Shown: positions 8,018 to 16,834, counted from the first letter of the stretch. The stretch is DNA of 64,000 bases from Campylobacter jejuni (GCF_002179635.1 NZ_NFOE01000091.1:16606-80605), one strand, 5' to 3'. Made by a program: numbers and translations. Notes: generated by a model from the letters alone, not told the origin.

Positions 8018-9121
8018 TTGAAGGAAAAAATTGAAGAAAGACTAAAACAAGTTATATATCCAGGGTTTAAAAAAGATATAGTTAGTTTTGGTTTTGTAAA
8101 AAAAATTGAATCAAATGAAAATCAAGCACATATTGTAGTTGAAATCGTTTCAGCTAATGCTCAAATCGCACAAGAGCTTAGACTAAATATTGCAAATGCT
8201 TTAAAAGATTTAAATTTAGAGCTTAATTTAGAAATCATTCAACCAAAAATTCCTGAAGAAAAAAGCAACTCAAGAAGTGGTAAAAATATCGCTCCACAAA
8301 TTAAAAATTTCCTTATGATTTCAAGTGGTAAAGGAGGGGTAGGTAAAAGTACTACAACTTTAAATTTAGCGATTTCTTTGGCTAAAATGGGCAAAAGAGT
8401 AGGGCTTTTAGATGCAGATATTTATGGACCAAATATACCAAGAATGCTAGGTGAGAGTAAAAGCAAACCTGAAATTGTAGGTCAAAAAATTCGTCCTATT
8501 TTATCTCATGGAGTTTATATGATGAGTATGGGTGTGTTGATAGAAGAAGGTAAGGGTTTAATGTGGCGTGGCTCTATGATCATGAAAGCGATTGAACAAC
8601 TTTTAGCTGATGTGCTTTGGCCTGAACTTGATGTATTATTGCTTGATATGCCTCCAGGAACAGGTGATGCGCAAATTACCTTAGCTCAAAGCGTGCCAGT
8701 GAGTGCGGGTGTGTGTGTAAGTACTCCTCAAGTAGTGTCTTTAGATGATAGCAAAAGAGCGCTTGATATGTTTGAAAAATTGCACATTCCTGTTGCAGGT
8801 ATTATAGAAAATATGAGTGGCTTTTTATGTCCTGATAATGGTAAAGAATATGATATCTTTGGTAAAGGCACCACAGAAGAAATGGCAAAAGCTTATAAGT
8901 GTGAAGTTTTAGCTCAAATTCCTATCGAAATGAGTGTAAGAGAAGGTGGAGATAGCGGTAAGCCTGTAAGTTTTTACATGCCTGAGAGTGTAAGTTCAAA
9001 AAGATATTTACAAGCTGCTGAAAAAATCTGGGAATTTATAGAAAAGGTTAATCAAGAAGGTAAAGTAGATAATTCAGCTATTCAACCTATAATGAATGGC
9101 AAAAGCGCGTGCTCGCAATAA
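8018..9121 (+). CDS. mrp: Mrp/NBP35-family P-loop ATPase, iron-sulfur carrier
   Basis: Cytosolic ATPase that carries and delivers Fe-S clusters. It has an N-terminal MIP18/DUF59-like region (~1-85) and a ParA/MinD-type ATPase with deviant Walker A SSGKGGVGKST near residues 104-114, followed by LLDADIYGPN and LLLDMPPGTGD. The usual cluster-bridging CxxC near the C-terminus reads CPDN here, so only one of the two cysteines is present. The start is TTG at 8018, fixed by an AAGGAG ribosome-binding site 7 bases upstream. dapD follows 10 bases after the stop. Confidence 0.93.
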   Translation: MKEKIEERLKQVIYPGFKKDIVSFGFVKKIESNENQAHIVVEIVSANAQIAQELRLNIANALKDLNLELNLEIIQPKIPEEKSNSRSGKNIAPQIKNFLMISSGKGGVGKSTTTLNLAISLAKMGKRVGLLDADIYGPNIPRMLGESKSKPEIVGQKIRPILSHGVYMMSMGVLIEEGKGLMWRGSMIMKAIEQLLADVLWPELDVLLLDMPPGTGDAQITLAQSVPVSAGVCVSTPQVVSLDDSKRALDMFEKLHIPVAGIIENMSGFLCPDNGKEYDIFGKGTTEEMAKAYKCEVLAQIPIEMSVREGGDSGKPVSFYMPESVSSKRYLQAAEKIWEFIEKVNQEGKVDNSAIQPIMNGKSACSQ

Positions 9122-9131
9122 GGAGGAAAAT

Positions 9132-10295
9132 ATGCCAATAGAAAGTAAAGAAGAATTTTTAAATTTAATCAAGCAAATCGAACAAAGGATTAATTATAAA
9201 AAGCCTAAAGCTTTTGCTATAGCAAGACTTGATCTAAGTCAAGTTGATCCTAGTAAAAAACTTCAAGCTAATTTTGGTGTGATTAATTTTGAGCAAAATT
9301 ATGCTGCTGCAGCTGTTATGTTTGAAGCTTTTTTTAGAAGAGGGGTTGATATTGATTTTAATGAAAGTGAATTTGTGGCTACTTTGATTAAAGAAGATTT
9401 GGATTTTGCTCTTGAATGCTTTGCGCCATTTTTACAAGAGCAAGGTCATAAAAATATAGAAGCAATCAAAGCAGCAAAGGAAAATTTTAGAGAAAATGCT
9501 TTTTCTTTTGTTTGTATTTTTGAAGATGAAGTACCAAAAAGTTTAGAAAGTGTGTATTTAAAACTTTACTTGCTTTCAAATAAAAAAGTGCCTTTAAGAA
9601 GCTTAAATTTAACAGGTGCTTTTGGGATTTTACCAAATGTTGCATGGAGTGATAATAAGCCTATTGATTTGGACTTTTTAAGAGAAAATGAGATTGATTT
9701 AAAAATGAGTGGAAGGTATCCAAGGATTGATTATGTAGATAAATTTCCAAGGTTTTTAGCTCATGTTATTCCTGAGGATAATACTAGAATTTTAGAAAGC
9801 TCTAAAGTAAGAATGGGTGCGGTTTTAGCTGCAGGTACTACTATAATGCCAGGGGCTGCTTATGTGAATTTTAATGCAGGTACAACCGGTGCTTGTATGG
9901 TAGAAGGGCGTATTAGTTCTTCAGCTGTTGTGGGCGAAGGTAGCGACGTAGGAGGCGGTGCTTCTATACTTGGTGTTTTAAGTGGCACTAGTGGTAATGC
10001 TATTAGCATCGGTAAAGCTTGTCTTTTGGGTGCAAATTCAGTTACGGGAATTCCTTTAGGGGATAATTGTATTGTTGATGCGGGTATTGCTGTTTTAGAA
10101 GGGACTAAATTTGCTTTAAAAAATAAAGAAGAACTTCAAAAAATCAACCCTGATTTTAAATTTGATAAAGATATATACAAAGGTTTAGAATTAGCAGGAT
10201 TAAATGGCTTGCATTTTAGACAAGATTCTCAAAGTGGAGTGATGATAGCAGCTTTTAATAAAAAGGCTGTAAAACTTAATGAAGATTTACATTAA
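9132..10295 (+). CDS. dapD: Tetrahydrodipicolinate N-succinyltransferase
   Basis: Lysine/diaminopimelate pathway enzyme that succinylates tetrahydrodipicolinate. 387 residues from ATG 9132. An upstream in-frame ATG at 9096 is rejected because the strong AGGAGG ribosome-binding site (9121-9126) lies between the two. The C-terminal half (from ~residue 220) shows the left-handed beta-helix pattern with many GA/GG turns (AAGTTIMPGAAYVNFNAG, GEGSDVGGGASILG). It matches the long DapD type of epsilonproteobacteria. It is in an operon with mrp and is followed by a shared terminator. Confidence 0.94.
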   Translation: MPIESKEEFLNLIKQIEQRINYKKPKAFAIARLDLSQVDPSKKLQANFGVINFEQNYAAAAVMFEAFFRRGVDIDFNESEFVATLIKEDLDFALECFAPFLQEQGHKNIEAIKAAKENFRENAFSFVCIFEDEVPKSLESVYLKLYLLSNKKVPLRSLNLTGAFGILPNVAWSDNKPIDLDFLRENEIDLKMSGRYPRIDYVDKFPRFLAHVIPEDNTRILESSKVRMGAVLAAGTTIMPGAAYVNFNAGTTGACMVEGRISSSAVVGEGSDVGGGASILGVLSGTSGNAISIGKACLLGANSVTGIPLGDNCIVDAGIAVLEGTKFALKNKEELQKINPDFKFDKDIYKGLELAGLNGLHFRQDSQSGVMIAAFNKKAVKLNEDLH

Positions 10296-10321
10296 TTCTT
10301 AGCCCTTATGGGTTAAGAATT
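10294..10321. terminator. Bidirectional terminator between dapD and the lipase-like gene
   Basis: Inverted repeat AATTCTTAGCCC / GGGTTAAGAATT with a TTAT loop: a 12-bp stem with one G-U pair. T-rich sequence follows on the plus side and A-rich sequence precedes it. It overlaps the stop codons of both convergent genes. Confidence 0.75.
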
Positions 10322-11187
10322 TTAAATAACTCATGTAGCTTATAAATACATATGCTAGGATGATGTTTAATGCTTCCTGTATGTAGTAAAATCTCCTTGC
10401 TATCTTTTTTATAAAGTTTTTGCACAAAATTAAAATTCCACCATTTGTAAGTTTTGAAATTTAAATTATGGGTGGTATTTATATGAAAATTTATATAAGA
10501 AAGATTTTGAAAGTTTTGGTTTAAACCAGGTGCTTGAAAGGCATAGGCTTCTTTTACCGCGCTAGGAAAGGTTCTTGCAAAAGTTTGAGCTAGATATCCT
10601 CCTAAAGAATGCCCTATGATGATGAGATTTTTATCAATGGTGTATTTTTGCTTGAGTTGATTGTAAAAATACTGCATGGATTGAATTTGGCCTTTTGGAG
10701 TTTTGTTAAGTAAAATCAAAAAATCACTATAAAGATCTTTAAAATCAAAACATAAAGGATTTAACTCACTTCCTGCAAAGGCTAAAATATAGTTTTTTCT
10801 TTTTTTATCATAAATAAAACTAGCTCTAAAACCCATTTTAGATTGAGGGTGTGTTTCATTGATGTGCTCAAGTATTTCATAATTTTTTACAAATTTTAAA
10901 GCTAAAAATGCATTGTTTAAACCACCTACGGGGATTTTTTCTTTTTTATAAAAAGGATTAGTTAAAGCTTTTATAATGGCTTTGTATTTTTGTAAACCTT
11001 CTTTTTGTAAGCTTTGATTTAAATATACATTAGCACAATAAGCCACCAAACTATAATCATATAATTTTTGCAATAAATCGATATTTTTTTCAAAATGAGT
11101 ATGAAGTTTTAATAAGAGTATTTTTTCTTGGGAAGTTAAATTTGCTTTTTGACTTAAAGCAATAAAGCTTTGCAAGTCAAAAAACAT
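10306..11187 (-). CDS. Lipase-like alpha/beta hydrolase (class 3 lipase family)
   Basis: 293 residues with the nucleophile elbow GHSLGG (Ser195) and an upstream AFAGSEL motif typical of fungal-lipase-like (class 3) hydrolases. No signal peptide or membrane segment is evident, so it is probably cytoplasmic or exported by another route. Substrate unknown; carboxylesterase or phospholipase activity is possible. It begins only 9 bases after the dps stop with a weak ribosome-binding site, so it is probably co-transcribed with dps. Confidence 0.75.
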   Translation of the reverse strand: MFFDLQSFIALSQKANLTSQEKILLLKLHTHFEKNIDLLQKLYDYSLVAYCANVYLNQSLQKEGLQKYKAIIKALTNPFYKKEKIPVGGLNNAFLALKFVKNYEILEHINETHPQSKMGFRASFIYDKKRKNYILAFAGSELNPLCFDFKDLYSDFLILLNKTPKGQIQSMQYFYNQLKQKYTIDKNLIIIGHSLGGYLAQTFARTFPSAVKEAYAFQAPGLNQNFQNLSYINFHINTTHNLNFKTYKWWNFNFVQKLYKKDSKEILLHTGSIKHHPSICIYKLHELFKILNP

Positions 11188-11196
11188 TATAAATTC

Positions 11197-11646
11197 TTAC
11201 ATAGAGCAAGTATTTTGGATAGTTGAATTAAGCATCCAAAGAGCTTTTTCATATTTTGCAATATTTTCTTGAGCAAATGCTGCTGTTGTAGTATCGCTTG
11301 CTTTTTCAGCTTCTTCATTTAGCTTTTTAAATTCAGCCAAAAGATATTTATAATCTTCTCTAATAAGCTCTAAAACTTCTACTGGAGTAAAGCAATCTTT
11401 TTGAACCTTAGGTGCTTTTGCATTTTCTAATAAAGTGTTTGGGCAAACGATAGCTTTTTCTCCTAGTTGTAAAGCTCTCTCAGCACAATCATCAAAAAGC
11501 TCTGCCATTTCTTCATAAGCTTTTTCTGTATATTCATGAATTGAGAAAAACTGTAAACCTTTTACATTCCAATGATAATTATGAAATTTAATCCATAAAC
11601 TATGAGCATCCGCTTGTAATTGTAATAATTGTTTTGTTACTGACAT
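11197..11646 (-). CDS. dps: Dps family DNA-binding / iron-storage mini-ferritin
   Basis: 149 residues, the standard Dps length. It forms a 12-mer that oxidises and stores Fe(II), consuming peroxide. The N-terminal ferroxidase region is clear: [13 protein letters not shown], then [21 protein letters not shown] with the conserved His, Asp and Glu. A strong AAAGGAGA ribosome-binding site precedes the ATG. A promoter with a palindrome over its -35 region lies just upstream. Confidence 0.95.
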   Translation of the reverse strand: MSVTKQLLQLQADAHSLWIKFHNYHWNVKGLQFFSIHEYTEKAYEEMAELFDDCAERALQLGEKAIVCPNTLLENAKAPKVQKDCFTPVEVLELIREDYKYLLAEFKKLNEEAEKASDTTTAAFAQENIAKYEKALWMLNSTIQNTCSM

Positions 11647-11671
11647 GTTATCTCCTTTTTTATTTTTAAAA

Positions 11672-11680
11672 ATTATAACA
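11672..11680 (-). promoter_or_regulatory. Extended -10 promoter of dps
   Basis: The minus strand reads TGTTATAAT, an exact extended -10, about 26 bases upstream of the dps ATG. This predicts a short leader of roughly 20 bases. Confidence 0.7.
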
Positions 11681-11695
11681 TAAAATTCTTAAATA

Positions 11696-11709
11696 ATAAT
11701 AATTATTAT
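11696..11709. promoter_or_regulatory. Palindrome over the dps -35 region, possible Fur/PerR-type operator
   Basis: ATAATAATTATTAT is a perfect 14-bp palindrome located where the dps -35 element would be. Fur and PerR boxes in Campylobacter are AT-rich palindromes of this kind and dps is an iron/peroxide gene. In such AT-rich DNA a chance match is possible. Confidence 0.4.
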
Positions 11710-11775
11710 CTAATAAATTTTAATGTTAGTAATTATTATATTTTCATTATACTCTTTTTTTACAATAAAGCAAAT

Positions 11776-12999
11776 TTATTTACTTAGCATATTTTTTAGT
11801 ATTAATTTCCCTACTTCTACGCCAGGTTGATCATAAGTATTAATTCCAAGCATAATGCCACATGCAGAAGTAAATAACTCATAATAATACATCAAATACC
11901 CACAATGATAAGCATCTAATTTCTCAAGTTCTATGACATCAACACTTAAATTTTCAGCAATTAATGCATGCATGGTTGCATCACATTGTGCGTTTAAAAG
12001 ATCATGCAAATTAACTTCATTAGTAAAGTCACAATTTTGCAAATGATTAAAGCTTATATTTGGGATACTAGGAGATTTTTGGCTATCTTTGATTTTTAAA
12101 AAAGTAACAGTTTTATCTTTAGGTCCATCCATGATAAGTTGTAAAAAGCTATGCTGATCTCTAGCGCCAATTAAAGCAATAGGAGTTAAACCTATGCGTT
12201 TAAAGCCTTGTTTTTTGCCTAGACTTTCAGCAATTAGTTGAATATACCATTCATTAAAACCTTTAAAAGCATCTCCATAAGAAAAAAGCACATTAATATG
12301 TGCACTTTTATGCGTGCAGTAATGATAAGCCTTTTGTAAAATTTGATCACATTTTTTCTCAAAAAAATCCACATAACAAGCTTTTGCACCTTCTAATAAG
12401 GCTTTAGTATCATACCCACAAAAACTCAAAGGAACAATACCAATAGCAGATAAAACACTAAATCTACCTCCAACATTTTTAGGTATAAAAAAGCATTTTA
12501 TGTTTAATTCTTCTCCTAGTTTGTGAAGTTTTGACTCAAAATCAGTAATAAACACAAAGTTTTCGTGTAAATTTTCATTTTTAAAATCAAAATGAGCAAT
12601 GATGAGTTTAAATAAAGAAATCACCTCTATAGTTGTACCTGATTTGCTTGCTATGATGAAAAGTGTTTTTTGGGGATTTATTTTTTGCATAGTTTGGGTA
12701 AAAGTATGTGAGGAGGTATTGTCAATAATAAAAAGTTTTTTTTCTTCTGCTTGATCAAATAAAAGCTCTTTTAAAGCTTTAACCCCACAACTTGATCCAC
12801 CCATACCTACTAAAATAATATTTTCTATATGAGTTTTAGTTGCGATAAATTCTTTGCTTTCTTTGATTAAATCAAAGCTTGTATCTACTAAGTGATAATA
12901 CCCTATATCACCACTTTCTAACTCATCATTCATTCTATTTGCATAAGCGGTGATTTTTTTAAAATCTTGGGTTTTAAAAAATAAAGTATTATTTAGCAT
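11776..12999 (-). CDS. pgi: Glucose-6-phosphate isomerase
   Basis: Interconverts glucose-6-phosphate and fructose-6-phosphate; in Campylobacter, which lacks a complete glycolysis, it serves gluconeogenesis and sugar-nucleotide supply. 407 residues from the ATG at 12999 (MLNNTLFFKTQDF). Longer in-frame starts at 13014 and 13038 would run further into galU and are less likely. Motifs: SKSGTTIE for sugar-phosphate binding, GGRFSVLSAIG, and QPGVEVGK near the C-terminus. It overlaps the end of galU by 11 bases, forming a galU-pgi operon. Confidence 0.94.
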   Translation of the reverse strand: MLNNTLFFKTQDFKKITAYANRMNDELESGDIGYYHLVDTSFDLIKESKEFIATKTHIENIILVGMGGSSCGVKALKELLFDQAEEKKLFIIDNTSSHTFTQTMQKINPQKTLFIIASKSGTTIEVISLFKLIIAHFDFKNENLHENFVFITDFESKLHKLGEELNIKCFFIPKNVGGRFSVLSAIGIVPLSFCGYDTKALLEGAKACYVDFFEKKCDQILQKAYHYCTHKSAHINVLFSYGDAFKGFNEWYIQLIAESLGKKQGFKRIGLTPIALIGARDQHSFLQLIMDGPKDKTVTFLKIKDSQKSPSIPNISFNHLQNCDFTNEVNLHDLLNAQCDATMHALIAENLSVDVIELEKLDAYHCGYLMYYYELFTSACGIMLGINTYDQPGVEVGKLILKNMLSK

Positions 13000-13819
13000 T
13001 TTTACTTTTCTCATAAAAATAATTTGTCGCTTCCACAAAGCCTTCTACGCTTCCACAATCAAACCTTTTTCCTTTAAATTTATAAGCTAAAACCATATTG
13101 TTAGTTGCTTGTGAAAGTAAGGCATCGGTTAGTTGAATTTCTCCATTTTTACCTGCTTTAGTATTTTCTAAAATACCAAAAATATCAGGCGTTAGAATGT
13201 ATCTTCCTATGATGGCTAAATTGCTTGGAGCATCTTTTGGATCAGGTTTTTCTACCATAGAATTTACCATAATTAAATCCTCTTCTACAGCATTTCCTGC
13301 TATAACCCCATAATTTGAAACTTGATTGGCTTCAACCTCCATCACAGCTATAACAGAGCAGCGGTATTTTTCATAAATTTTTACCATTTGAGCTAGGACA
13401 TTTACCCCATCTTCATTCACGCATAAATCATCTGCCAAAATTACCCCAAAAGCTTCATCTTGTACTAAAGGCTTTGCTTTTAAAACTGCATCTCCTAAGC
13501 CTTTCATTTCATTTTGTCTTGTAAAAGTAAAAGTGCAACGATCTATGAGTGTTCTTATTTCACTTAAAAGATATTCTTTTTTAGTACCTGCGATTTGGTG
13601 TTCAAGTTCATAAGAAATATCAAAATAATCCTCCAAAGCTCTTTTTCCACGTCCTGTAACAAAGCCCATAGTTTCCATACCAGCTTCTAAAGCCTCATCT
13701 ACACCATAATGAATTAAAGGCTTAGTTAGTATAGGTAGCATTTCTTTAGGTAGGGTTTTTGTAGCAGGTAAAAATCTAGTACCATAACCTGCTGCAGGAA
13801 AAATACAAGTTTGAAGCAT
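12989..13819 (-). CDS. galU: UTP-glucose-1-phosphate uridylyltransferase
   Basis: Makes UDP-glucose for surface polysaccharides. 276 residues with the nucleotidyltransferase signature FPAAGYGTRFLPATK, then KEMLPI, and VEKP further in. It is the first gene of a galU-pgi pair that links fructose-6-phosphate to sugar nucleotides together with a phosphoglucomutase (a candidate lies at 17841). The same pairing exists in C. jejuni. Confidence 0.95.
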   Translation of the reverse strand: MLQTCIFPAAGYGTRFLPATKTLPKEMLPILTKPLIHYGVDEALEAGMETMGFVTGRGKRALEDYFDISYELEHQIAGTKKEYLLSEIRTLIDRCTFTFTRQNEMKGLGDAVLKAKPLVQDEAFGVILADDLCVNEDGVNVLAQMVKIYEKYRCSVIAVMEVEANQVSNYGVIAGNAVEEDLIMVNSMVEKPDPKDAPSNLAIIGRYILTPDIFGILENTKAGKNGEIQLTDALLSQATNNMVLAYKFKGKRFDCGSVEGFVEATNYFYEKSKNAK

Positions 13820-13893
13820 AGTTTATCCTTAAATTTTTATAAGTTGTTTTGATTATAATTTTATTTAAATATTATAACTAATTTAAGGAAAAT

Positions 13894-14475
13894 ATGAAAA
13901 CCATTGATCAAATTTATCAAGCAAAAATAGAAATTAAAAAATCAACTTTTTTGTCTTTTTTATGTCCTTTTGAAGATTTTCAAACTTTAATGCAAAAACT
14001 AAGAAATGAGCATTTAAAAGCCGTGCATTTTGTATATGCTTATAGGTATTTAAATGAATTTGATCAAATCATAGAAGATAAAAGCGATGATGGTGAGCCA
14101 AAAGGAACTTCTGCTATGCCTTGTTTGAATGTTTTAAGAGGAGCTTTGCTTGTTAATTGTGCGGTGATTGTGGTGCGTTATTTTGGAGGGATTAAACTTG
14201 GTACAGGTGGTCTTGTAAGAGCTTATAGTGAAGCTACAAATGAAGCTATTTTAAATGCAACGCTTTTAGAATTTGAAGCTAAAAATGTTTTAAATTTAAA
14301 CATTCCTTTTCATCTTTATGCAAGATTTGAGCATTTTTTAAATAAAAATAACATTTCATATGAAAAAAAATTTCAAGAAAATGTTAAGTTGTTTTTAAGC
14401 GTTAATGCTAAAGAAGAAGAGGAATTTAAAAAATTTGCAAAAGAGTTTGAATTTAGTGGACTTATTTGGAAGTAA
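13894..14475 (+). CDS. YigZ/IMPACT family protein (UPF0029)
   Basis: 193 residues with the family signature DDGEPKGTSAMP and VVRYFGGIKLGTGGLVRAYS (residues ~70-115) and a short C-terminal EF-G-like domain. Family members are linked to translation and nucleotide or RNA binding, but the molecular function is not established. It starts at an ATG behind AAGGAAA, stands alone between divergent and convergent neighbours, and ends in a strong hairpin terminator. Confidence 0.9.
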   Translation: MKTIDQIYQAKIEIKKSTFLSFLCPFEDFQTLMQKLRNEHLKAVHFVYAYRYLNEFDQIIEDKSDDGEPKGTSAMPCLNVLRGALLVNCAVIVVRYFGGIKLGTGGLVRAYSEATNEAILNATLLEFEAKNVLNLNIPFHLYARFEHFLNKNNISYEKKFQENVKLFLSVNAKEEEEFKKFAKEFEFSGLIWK

Positions 14476-14490
14476 GCGTTTGCTTACTTC
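14469..14490. terminator. Bidirectional terminator after the yigZ-like gene
   Basis: GAAGTAAGC / GCTTACTTC arms (9 bp) with a GTTT loop, followed by ATTTT. It covers the stop of the plus-strand gene and lies just beyond the end of the minus-strand gene at 14495. Confidence 0.8.
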
Positions 14491-14494
14491 ATTT

Positions 14495-14827
14495 TCATAA
14501 AGAATTTAAAAGATCTTTTACCATATCTTTTTGTGGCTCTTGTTTTTCTTCTATATTAGCTTGCATAGGAGTTTCGTTTTGTCCTCTAAAGCGATAATTA
14601 TAAATATTTGACATATTTGAGCTAAAAATTCCTATGCTAAATTGATCTTGATTCATAGCTTTTGAAAAAAGCTCATCAAGTTTTATACTTTGCTCGTTTA
14701 AATTTTCACTATTGCTTTGACTAAGTAAAGACATAAAGTCTTCATTAGCTCCTTGAGTACTTTTATAAGCACTACTTTGACCATATCCATACTCTTTAAC
14801 CGATAAATTATCATGGTTAACTTGCAT
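14495..14827 (-). CDS. Small hypothetical protein behind a sigma-54 promoter, probable flagellum-co-regulated protein
   Basis: 110 residues from ATG 14827, preceded by AAAGGAGA; an in-frame start at 14863 lies upstream of this ribosome-binding site and inside the promoter, so it is rejected. The protein is polar and rich in Asn, Ser and Gln, has no membrane segment or known domain, and ends DMVKDLLNSL. Its own sigma-54 promoter lies at 14864-14877. Position and length match the C. jejuni gene I know as Cj0428, which has been reported as dependent on sigma-54. Sigma-54 in Campylobacter mainly drives rod, hook and related flagellar genes, so a motility-linked role is likely but unproven. Confidence 0.75.
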   Translation of the reverse strand: MQVNHDNLSVKEYGYGQSSAYKSTQGANEDFMSLLSQSNSENLNEQSIKLDELFSKAMNQDQFSIGIFSSNMSNIYNYRFRGQNETPMQANIEEKQEPQKDMVKDLLNSL

Positions 14828-14863
14828 GCTTTCTCCTTTCAAAATATTACAAGGAAAAAACAA

Positions 14864-14877
14864 GCAAAAATCATTCC
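14864..14877 (-). promoter_or_regulatory. Sigma-54 (RpoN) promoter
   Basis: The minus strand reads GGAATGATTTTTGCTTG: GG and GC are separated by exactly 10 bases, with TTGC at -12, the canonical sigma-54 arrangement. It starts right after the stop codon of the upstream gene and would begin transcription near 14851, about 24 bases before the ATG at 14827. Confidence 0.85.
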
Positions 14878-15210
14878 TTAATCACCATGAGTTGGGTAGT
14901 ATTCCGCTTCTATTTCATTGTTTTTAATAAACTCTTCTCTAGCTTTATTACAGCGCTCATCCCTTAGTTTTCTATAAGCATTTCTACTTTCTAATTCTTG
15001 AGAAGTTAAAGGGCGATCTTCTAAAAATGAAATATGAAAATAAGTATCATCTTCTTTGCTGAATTTTTCATAAAATTCAACATAGTCAAAATAATCTTTT
15101 TCGCTTTGAAAATCAATACTTTCTTCTACATAGATAGTTGGGCCAAAGCCTCTGTGATTTTGAGTAAAATGTCCAAAACCAGCTGCATATTTTATCTTAA
15201 ACGAATTCAT
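14878..15210 (-). CDS. Conserved hypothetical protein, ABC-F operon partner
   Basis: 110 residues, aromatic and acidic (FQSEKDYFDYVEFYEKFSKEDD), with no signal peptide, membrane segment or motif I recognise. The start is fixed by a 4-base ATGA overlap with the ABC-F stop and by an AGGAGG site. C. jejuni has an equivalent small gene in the same place. The translational coupling suggests a role connected to the ABC-F protein or simple co-expression. Confidence 0.75.
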   Translation of the reverse strand: MNSFKIKYAAGFGHFTQNHRGFGPTIYVEESIDFQSEKDYFDYVEFYEKFSKEDDTYFHISFLEDRPLTSQELESRNAYRKLRDERCNKAREEFIKNNEIEAEYYPTHGD

Positions 15211-16781
15211 TCTAAACCTCCTAAAAATTCGTCATAACTTCCTTTAAAGTCTGTTAATTTTCCATCTTCTAAAAACCATATACGATTAGCAAAAGCACTA
15301 ATTAGCTCTCTATCGTGGCTTATACATATCACACAACCTTTGAAATTATACAAGGCTTCGCCTAATGCAATGATACTTTCAAGATCTAAATGATTATCCG
15401 GTTCATCTAAAAGTAAGAAATTTCCACGTTCTAACATTAATTTTGAAAGCATTAAGCGGTGTTTTTCACCCCCGCTTAAGCTAGAAGCCATTTTTTCTTG
15501 ATCACTTCCGCTAAAGAGCATTCTACCAAGACATTTGCGAATTTCGTCTAAATCTTTGAATTTTTCACTCATTAGCCATTCATAAAGTTTCAAATCTTCA
15601 TTAATTAAATTCGTCGTATCTTGTGAAAAATATCCCATTTCTATGGTAGCACCAAGATGGATGTGGCCACTATCGGGTTCTAATTTTGAAGCAATGATTT
15701 TAGCTAAAGTGCTTTTTCCAACACCATTTGCACCGATTAGGGCTATTTTATCACCTTTTTCTAATTTTAATTCTAAATTTTCAAATAAAGTTCTATCATA
15801 AGCTTTGCTAATACCTTTTAATTCTAAAACTTCATTTCCTATCTCTCTATTTGTTCTAAAAACTATGCTAGGATCACGCCTGCTTGAAGTTTTAATCTCT
15901 TCAAGTTCAAGTTTTTCTAAAGCTTTAGCCCTACTTGTAGCTTGTTTGGCTTTTGAAGCATTAGCGCTAAAACGACGTATGAAATTTTCTAATTCTTCTC
16001 TTTCTTTTAAAGTTTTATCGCGTTTGAGTTCAGCTTGTTTAGCAAGTAAGGTTGAAGCCATATACCAATCATCATAATTTCCAGCAAAATCGCGTATTTG
16101 TTTAAAATCCACATCTAAAATTCTTGTACAAACTTTATTTAGAAAATGTCTATCATGACTAATTACTACTAAAGTTCCCTCATGTCTTAAAAGTTCATTT
16201 TCAAGCCAAGAAATAGCTTCTAAGTCAAGGTTGTTTGTAGGTTCATCTAAAAATAATACATCAGCACCTAAAAACAATACTTGTGCTAATAAAACTTTAA
16301 ATTTATCCGCACTTTGTAAAGTACTCATGAGAGCATTAAAATCTTTTATATTTAAAGAACTAAGAATTTTTTCACATCTAAGCTCACAATCATAGTTTGG
16401 ATCTTCTTCTGCTGTTATGATTTCAAGCTCGCTTAATCTATCATTGATTGCATCGGTAAATTCTTCACTCATATAAAGTTTTTCTTTTTCTTTTAGTGCA
16501 TCATATAATCTTTTATTTGCACACATTACCGCATCTTTGATAGTGTAGTTTTCAAAAGCAAATTGATCTTGTCCTAACACAGCGATTTTTAAATTTGGAT
16601 CTATGCAAATTTCTCCACTGCTTGATTCTATTTCGCCTGAGAGAATTTTTAAAAAGGTTGATTTTCCTGCACCATTTGCGCCTATAAGCCCATATCTTTC
16701 ACCACGGTTTAATTTTAAATTTACATCTTCAAATAATAACTGATTTGCAAAACGCATAGTGAGATTTTTTACTTCTACCAT
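15207..16781 (-). CDS. ABC-F family ATPase, YbiT-like
   Basis: 524 residues with two ATP-binding domains and no membrane part, so a ribosome-associated ABC-F translation factor rather than a transporter. Walker A motifs: GANGAGKST (~34-42) and GANGVGKST (~345-353). The second signature is normal (LSGGEKHRL); the first is degenerate (QSADKFKVLLAQ), as in the YbiT subfamily. Walker B motifs are FLDEPTNNLD and LLDEPDNHLD. The linker (~235-300) is charged and helical, like the P-site tRNA interaction motif. First gene of a three-gene minus-strand group. Confidence 0.92.
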   Translation of the reverse strand: MVEVKNLTMRFANQLLFEDVNLKLNRGERYGLIGANGAGKSTFLKILSGEIESSSGEICIDPNLKIAVLGQDQFAFENYTIKDAVMCANKRLYDALKEKEKLYMSEEFTDAINDRLSELEIITAEEDPNYDCELRCEKILSSLNIKDFNALMSTLQSADKFKVLLAQVLFLGADVLFLDEPTNNLDLEAISWLENELLRHEGTLVVISHDRHFLNKVCTRILDVDFKQIRDFAGNYDDWYMASTLLAKQAELKRDKTLKEREELENFIRRFSANASKAKQATSRAKALEKLELEEIKTSSRRDPSIVFRTNREIGNEVLELKGISKAYDRTLFENLELKLEKGDKIALIGANGVGKSTLAKIIASKLEPDSGHIHLGATIEMGYFSQDTTNLINEDLKLYEWLMSEKFKDLDEIRKCLGRMLFSGSDQEKMASSLSGGEKHRLMLSKLMLERGNFLLLDEPDNHLDLESIIALGEALYNFKGCVICISHDRELISAFANRIWFLEDGKLTDFKGSYDEFLGGLE

Positions 16782-16801
16782 TAATATCCTTAAAATATTT
16801 T

Positions 16802-16810
16802 TGCTATAAT
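16802..16810 (+). promoter_or_regulatory. Extended -10 promoter for the 16835 operon
   Basis: TGCTATAAT, an exact extended -10, 25 bases upstream of the TTG start at 16835, in the 53-base divergent region with the ABC-F gene. Confidence 0.7.
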
Positions 16811-16834
16811 TTTAACAAAAAAAGGTTTATTATT

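Noticed and set aside
9096..9131. N-terminal extension of dapD
   Set aside because: The AGGAGG ribosome-binding site lies inside the extension, so translation starts at 9132.
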